Shown here: positions 60,142-64,000 of the stretch, one piece after another
Layout of the letters: the number at the start of each line of letters is the position of its first letter
Position numbering within the stretch: position 1 is the stretch's first letter
From: Saxidomus purpurata
Taxonomy: Eukaryota; Mollusca; Bivalvia; Venerida; Veneridae
Direction: 5' to 3'
Length of the DNA: 64,000 nucleotides
NCBI GenBank assembly: GCA_022818135.1
Contig: JAFMSR010000012.1
Coordinates: forward strand, 31,371,550 to 31,435,549
Made by a program: the position numbers and the translations under genes
The notes under the pieces: generated by a model
The model's database searches: none
What the model was told of the DNA's origin: nothing
What the model saw: only the letters and a program-made list of their open reading frames with translations

Positions 60142-60490
60142 AACAAGAGATATCTCTCGTAAGTGACAAATATCACAGAAATGGTGTCTCACAGTCAGTG
60201 ACCTTGACCTTCAAGGTAAGGGTGTTGGGCTTGCGCATGAGCATGTCATCTCCATGTGCTCAACATTTTTGCCATGTAATTTTAAAAGCTTTCAATGCAT
60301 GACAGAGTTAGCATTTAACATGATTCCAAGACATTTAAACTCTAAGTGTGATCTGAACTTCAAGCTAGTGATGCAGGCCTTGCATGCTACATGCAGTCTC
60401 TATGTGTTGAACATTTGTGCCAAGTTGTTTTAAAATCTTTCAATGCATTACAGAATTACAGTCTGGACAGTGTGATTTTAATATGTTGTT
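60142..60490 (+). mobile_element. Core-repeat element, TGACCTTGACC family, short copy
   Basis: Begins aacaagagatatctctcgta. A TGACCTTGACCTTCAAGGTA block starts at 60199, followed by 'catctccatgtgctcaacat', 'gccatgtaattttaaaa', 'aatgcatgacagagtta' and a second diverged core to about 60480, ending 'gtgattttaatatg'. It is colinear with the 13.1 kb copy. The 3' hairpin is missing. Confidence 0.6.
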
Positions 60491-62439
60491 AAGAACTTTT
60501 TGCTTAAACAAAGATGAGATTAGGGCTATACTGCAGCTGAACGTTGTCCACTGTGACAAACTTTTATACACATAAACACATAAATTCATTTTATACATAA
60601 AGACCCAGAGGTATTTACTATGTTAATATAGTTGTACAAGCTCCTCAATTCTAATGTATCATTTGGTCCAAGCTTTTAATGTTAGTGACTGACAGGGCAG
60701 TTACAGTGAATTTGATGTGAAAAATCTCCAAGCTATAGCCAAATGATTACCATCATAAAATATTGCAATATTTGGCAGTATCACATTGCTTACTTGACCA
60801 ACCATGACAAGATGAACGGCCTTAACTGACCTGTATCACTAGCAGAGATCATTAAGGCAAAAAGTTTGTCAGATAAAGGGAGAAAACTAGTGGATAAAGA
60901 GCTGAATTCAATGACAGAGTGTTGTTTCCTTGTATCCTGTATTTGGTCATTTGCATAAAATTATTTTTATTTTAAAAGGCTACAAGTTTTTGAGGTAGCT
61001 CTATGAAATCCAAATATAGTGACAATTTTACAACAAGAAAAAACATGTGTGTAAGTAAGCAGGTTTCACACAACTTTGAAATAATTCAACTCTGAAACAG
61101 GAACAATAACTGAAAATGGATAAATGCTAAACAAATTTAACATTTAATTTGATTGTTTACAAAGCAAAGCAACACAGAAAAACATAGATATTGAGGAACA
61201 AAATGGAATTTTAAAAATGTCTGACCGTCTGCCCCAGACTTTGAGCCTCATTATAAACTAACAATACAGTTCCAATAAAGTAATGTGCCAGATGCCTGAA
61301 AATTTGAAGAATTATTAAAGACAAAGGAAATCCTGATTATACCAAATCATAGAATGGCTCCATCATTTTGAATCCAAAAACTACCGTACACATCCAACTA
61401 ATTAACCTAGTAACTGTTGCAAGAGCAACTTTAAAAGTATTTAAACGTTGATTAAAATACGGCCATAAGTTTAGATGCATAGTAATTAAATCAAAAGTGC
61501 ATACCATAATTTTTCGCATTTGAACGAAAATGCGATAATAATGTATAGATTCTTTTCCTCTATTTAATATATTGGAAAAGTTATGAACCTTGTTAGAATC
61601 TAAGATAGTTTTCTATTTTGCTGACAGTCATTGTACTTTATTTTACTAATAAATAAAACTTTTTAGATGTTAAAATAACCCCAAGACATTAGATGTTACT
61701 GCGGACCTTTCTCAACTTATGTGTTTCTAACATTGTTTAACAATATGTATCAAGAAAACACAACATTTGAAGATAGTGTTACCTACATCAAGTGAATAAC
61801 ATCTTTCCAAGCTGTAAAGAAACAAGTAGTCCACTTCTTATCCCATTTCTCTTACAATTTTGCATTTAAAAACCAACCAGGTGCGCTTAATTTATACATT
61901 ACATCCTGCATCTTCAGACCGGGTGCCAAGACATAATTCCAAGCCGATACCTGTTTTATATAAGCTCACAAGAAAAAGTTAATCAGTTGATGTTCTGTGT
62001 CAGAATTGCATCAAATTTTTCTTTCTTCTAAGTTCTGCATTTATTAAGACTGAAAAAAACCTTCTGGATTGCTGTATGACTGCTGTCAAATTAAAACTTA
62101 ATCCTGCAGACTATTTTTTTCTTAACCTGGATGCACATGGCTGATTCTGGTTCTTTTCTTGCTAAAAATTATGTGCATTAACCTTGAAAATTAACTTAAG
62201 ATTCAACAAGAAACAGTGATACCTGCTTTAATTTCATAAAACTTAAAATGATTTAGATCATATGACCATATTTGGTGAGAAATGGGCAATCAGTATCCAT
62301 GCTTCAGTTTGAATCCTGTCCAGATAATTTTAATTTTACAAGTTACTTAGAAAAGGATGGCTTTTTTTATTTGATTTGTGACACTGGCTTACACACCATT
62401 CTGCTTTTTTATATGCTATGATTTGTGGGACCACTTGTT
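60491..62439. other. Non-coding AT-rich DNA
   Basis: No gene, RNA gene or repeat family recognised. Confidence 0.5.
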
Positions 62440-62700
62440 ATAATGGTGCTGGGGGCGGGGCGCCGGAGCCTTTGAAACACAGTTTTTATATTGTATTTTT
62501 AAAAATATTTTGGAAAGAAAAGAAGGGGGGGGCACGTTTCAGGGTTTGGGGGGGGGGGAAAAAAAAAAAATTAAATAAAGGGGGGGGGCGGAATTAGATT
62601 TTGTTTTTGGCCTGGGGACTGAAAATCCCCTAGGCCTAAAGATATTAGTTATAGCATACGTTTTTGGCTACAAAAACCCCCGGGCCCAAGTTAGCATACC
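62440..62700. other. Abnormal homopolymer-rich patch, possible poor consensus
   Basis: Within 260 bp there are several G runs of 7-11 bases, an A run of 12, 'ggggcggggcgcc' and 'aaaacccccgggccc', all unlike the flanks. A quasi-palindrome with GGCCTGGGGA and TCCCCTAGGCC arms lies at about 62609-62636. The run-length texture resembles uncorrected long-read homopolymer error rather than a biological motif. Confidence 0.5.
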
Positions 62701-62968
62701 ACATTTCAAACACTGCAGACAATTTAACTGTGCTATGTGCGAATAACAACTGTAAACATGCGCTATGCGAAAGTAGTGCAAGACAGACCAGATCAATCTT
62801 CTGTTTGAATGTCGCATATGATCAAGAACATATTACAAATAAAAAGAGTACATACAACTTCAAACGATTGCAGAAAGGTATATAGCTTACGGGCTGCAGT
62901 GCACATTTATTCTGTTTTAGAAATTAATGTGCTGTTAGCTGATTACGGAAGATAATCATATGCATATC
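62701..62968. other. Non-coding, nothing recognised
   Basis: Ordinary AT-rich sequence. Confidence 0.4.
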
Positions 62969-63018
62969 ACGGAAAAGTACGGATATTTACGGAAATTTAC
63001 GGAAACGTACGGAGCTCG
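62969..63018. repeat. Five 10 bp units starting ACGGA
   Basis: acggaaaagt, acggatattt, acggaaattt, acggaaacgt and acggagctcg follow one another with an exact 10 bp period. The ACGGA core is fixed and the other half of each unit varies. Confidence 0.9.
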
Positions 63019-64000
63019 ATATAAGAGTTTGTAGTTTGATTTTCAAACTTCCGATGTTATTTCATTGACAACTTTGTTATTTACAAATGATTACATATAT
63101 ATTTACCTAAAAATAAATTTCTGTAAAACAAAGATATAATTTACGTATATTCCTGAGAAGGAACTCACCTGATCAAAATCACCCGTCAGTTATCGAGGAC
63201 GCTGCATGTCAAGGCCTGATTACAACTACAAGGTAACCCAGAATCATTTTTGGTTTTCTCTGTTATACACATTGTACAGTACTGTATTTATATTTCATTG
63301 CTGGTATTGCTTTGTTTTTTCTGTTTCAAGGTCTTGTCCTTGGTACACAATAATTTTCGATCCACATCATCAGATCATATAGCTTGAAGTTATACAAAGC
63401 GCAGATCGAATTATTCTTATTGGCTTAAACAATTTATAAGGTTGACTATGTGATTATTTTTCATTTAACGTACGTTTTATAATAAAACAAACTTCCCTGC
63501 CACCCATATATTTGTGAATCATTCATTCTGTGTCATATATTGAATTTCGTCCTCTGCACATTTCGACCCGCGCTTTAGGTAAAGTTCAGCGCAAAACACA
63601 TAGGTCAAAAGTTGTTTTTCAGGGAGTTAACCTATAGCCCCCAGGCCTTCAGCGCTTTTATTTATTGTCTTTATTGTAGGTTAACTTTGCTTTGTTTTCT
63701 GTATTTTTATTTTATATGATTGTGTTGATACTTTTTATTGGTGTTCTGGCATTTCACGTCAGGAATTATATAAAATTACATCATCAGTTGAATGAATGTT
63801 TTACAAAATTTAATGCAGTTACTGAAAAAAGAAAGATCTTTAAACAAAGGGACCTAGATGGTCATAATATACAGGTCATCTGACTATAACTGCAGTATTT
63901 TGATATATAGCGAAAGCTGTAAAATGTATGCACAATAACATAGAGCTTTAATATAAAGAAGGTGTACATCGAAAATTCATTGCAAAATGAAGCATAATTA
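63019..64000. other. Non-coding, with one weak small frame
   Basis: A frame at 63692-63883 contains an internal ATG at about 63717. From there it would encode a hydrophobic N-terminal segment (MIVLILFIGVLAF) and then a charged tail of about 40 residues, like a single-pass membrane peptide. There is no family match, and the T-rich upstream sequence alone can produce such hydrophobic residues, so it is not called as a gene. Confidence 0.35.

Noticed and set aside
63692..63883. Small membrane peptide gene
   Set aside because: Hydrophobic residues are expected from T-rich DNA. There is no family, and an ATG occurs only inside the frame.

Overview
This window looks like eukaryotic, AT-rich, non-coding DNA from a bivalve mollusc, probably intronic or intergenic. 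The main evidence is a set of short non-coding repeat families typical of clam and related bivalve genomes. These include a unit carrying TGACCTTGACCTT, 'aacaagagggcc' starts, '..caggtgagct' ends, 'aagggcaataactc' cores, tRNA-derived SINEs with a shared tail, and 'CAGTCAAACCTGTG' mini-transposons. I found no host protein-coding gene. There is no long open frame outside tandem repeats, and the only recognisable protein remnant is the C-terminal third of a Tc1/mariner-type transposase at about 59 kb. There is no rRNA, functional tRNA, CRISPR array or operon structure. The bivalve assignment comes from recall of repeat families, not from a database search.

Layout. From 1 to 11.5 kb the sequence is mostly unique AT-rich DNA. 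From 11.5 to 17.1 kb there is a tRNA-like SINE remnant, a G-rich tract, a first 'TGACCTTGACCTT' element (13.1-13.8 kb) and a 0.9 kb pogo/Tigger-like inverted-repeat element. From 19.5 to 25.5 kb there is an ATGGT motif cluster phased at about 10-11 bp, small TA-flanked mini-elements, and a second pogo-like element with a near-identical 167 bp internal duplication. From 24.9 to 35.5 kb several elements share one design: an ACAAGAG-like 5' start, tandem cores of about 130-160 bp, and a 3' simple repeat and/or hairpin. From 39.3 to 42.8 kb there is a 34 bp minisatellite bracketed by a perfect 17 bp inverted repeat, a SINE, and an inverted-repeat transposon interrupted by a 158 bp-period array. 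From 45 to 51 kb there is an inverted SINE copy and a 33 bp minisatellite of about 1.4 kb. From 55.9 to 60.5 kb there are more core-repeat elements, another SINE and a 599 bp internally deleted Tc1/mariner element. From 62.4 to 62.7 kb there is an abnormal homopolymer-rich patch that may be poor consensus.

Nothing here forms a pathway. The content is layered mobile-element history. The most interesting features are the modular architecture shared by elements with unrelated cores, their apparently uniform + orientation, the repeated nuclear-receptor-like TCAAGGTCA sites carried by one family, and the tandem arrays lying inside inverted-repeat elements.
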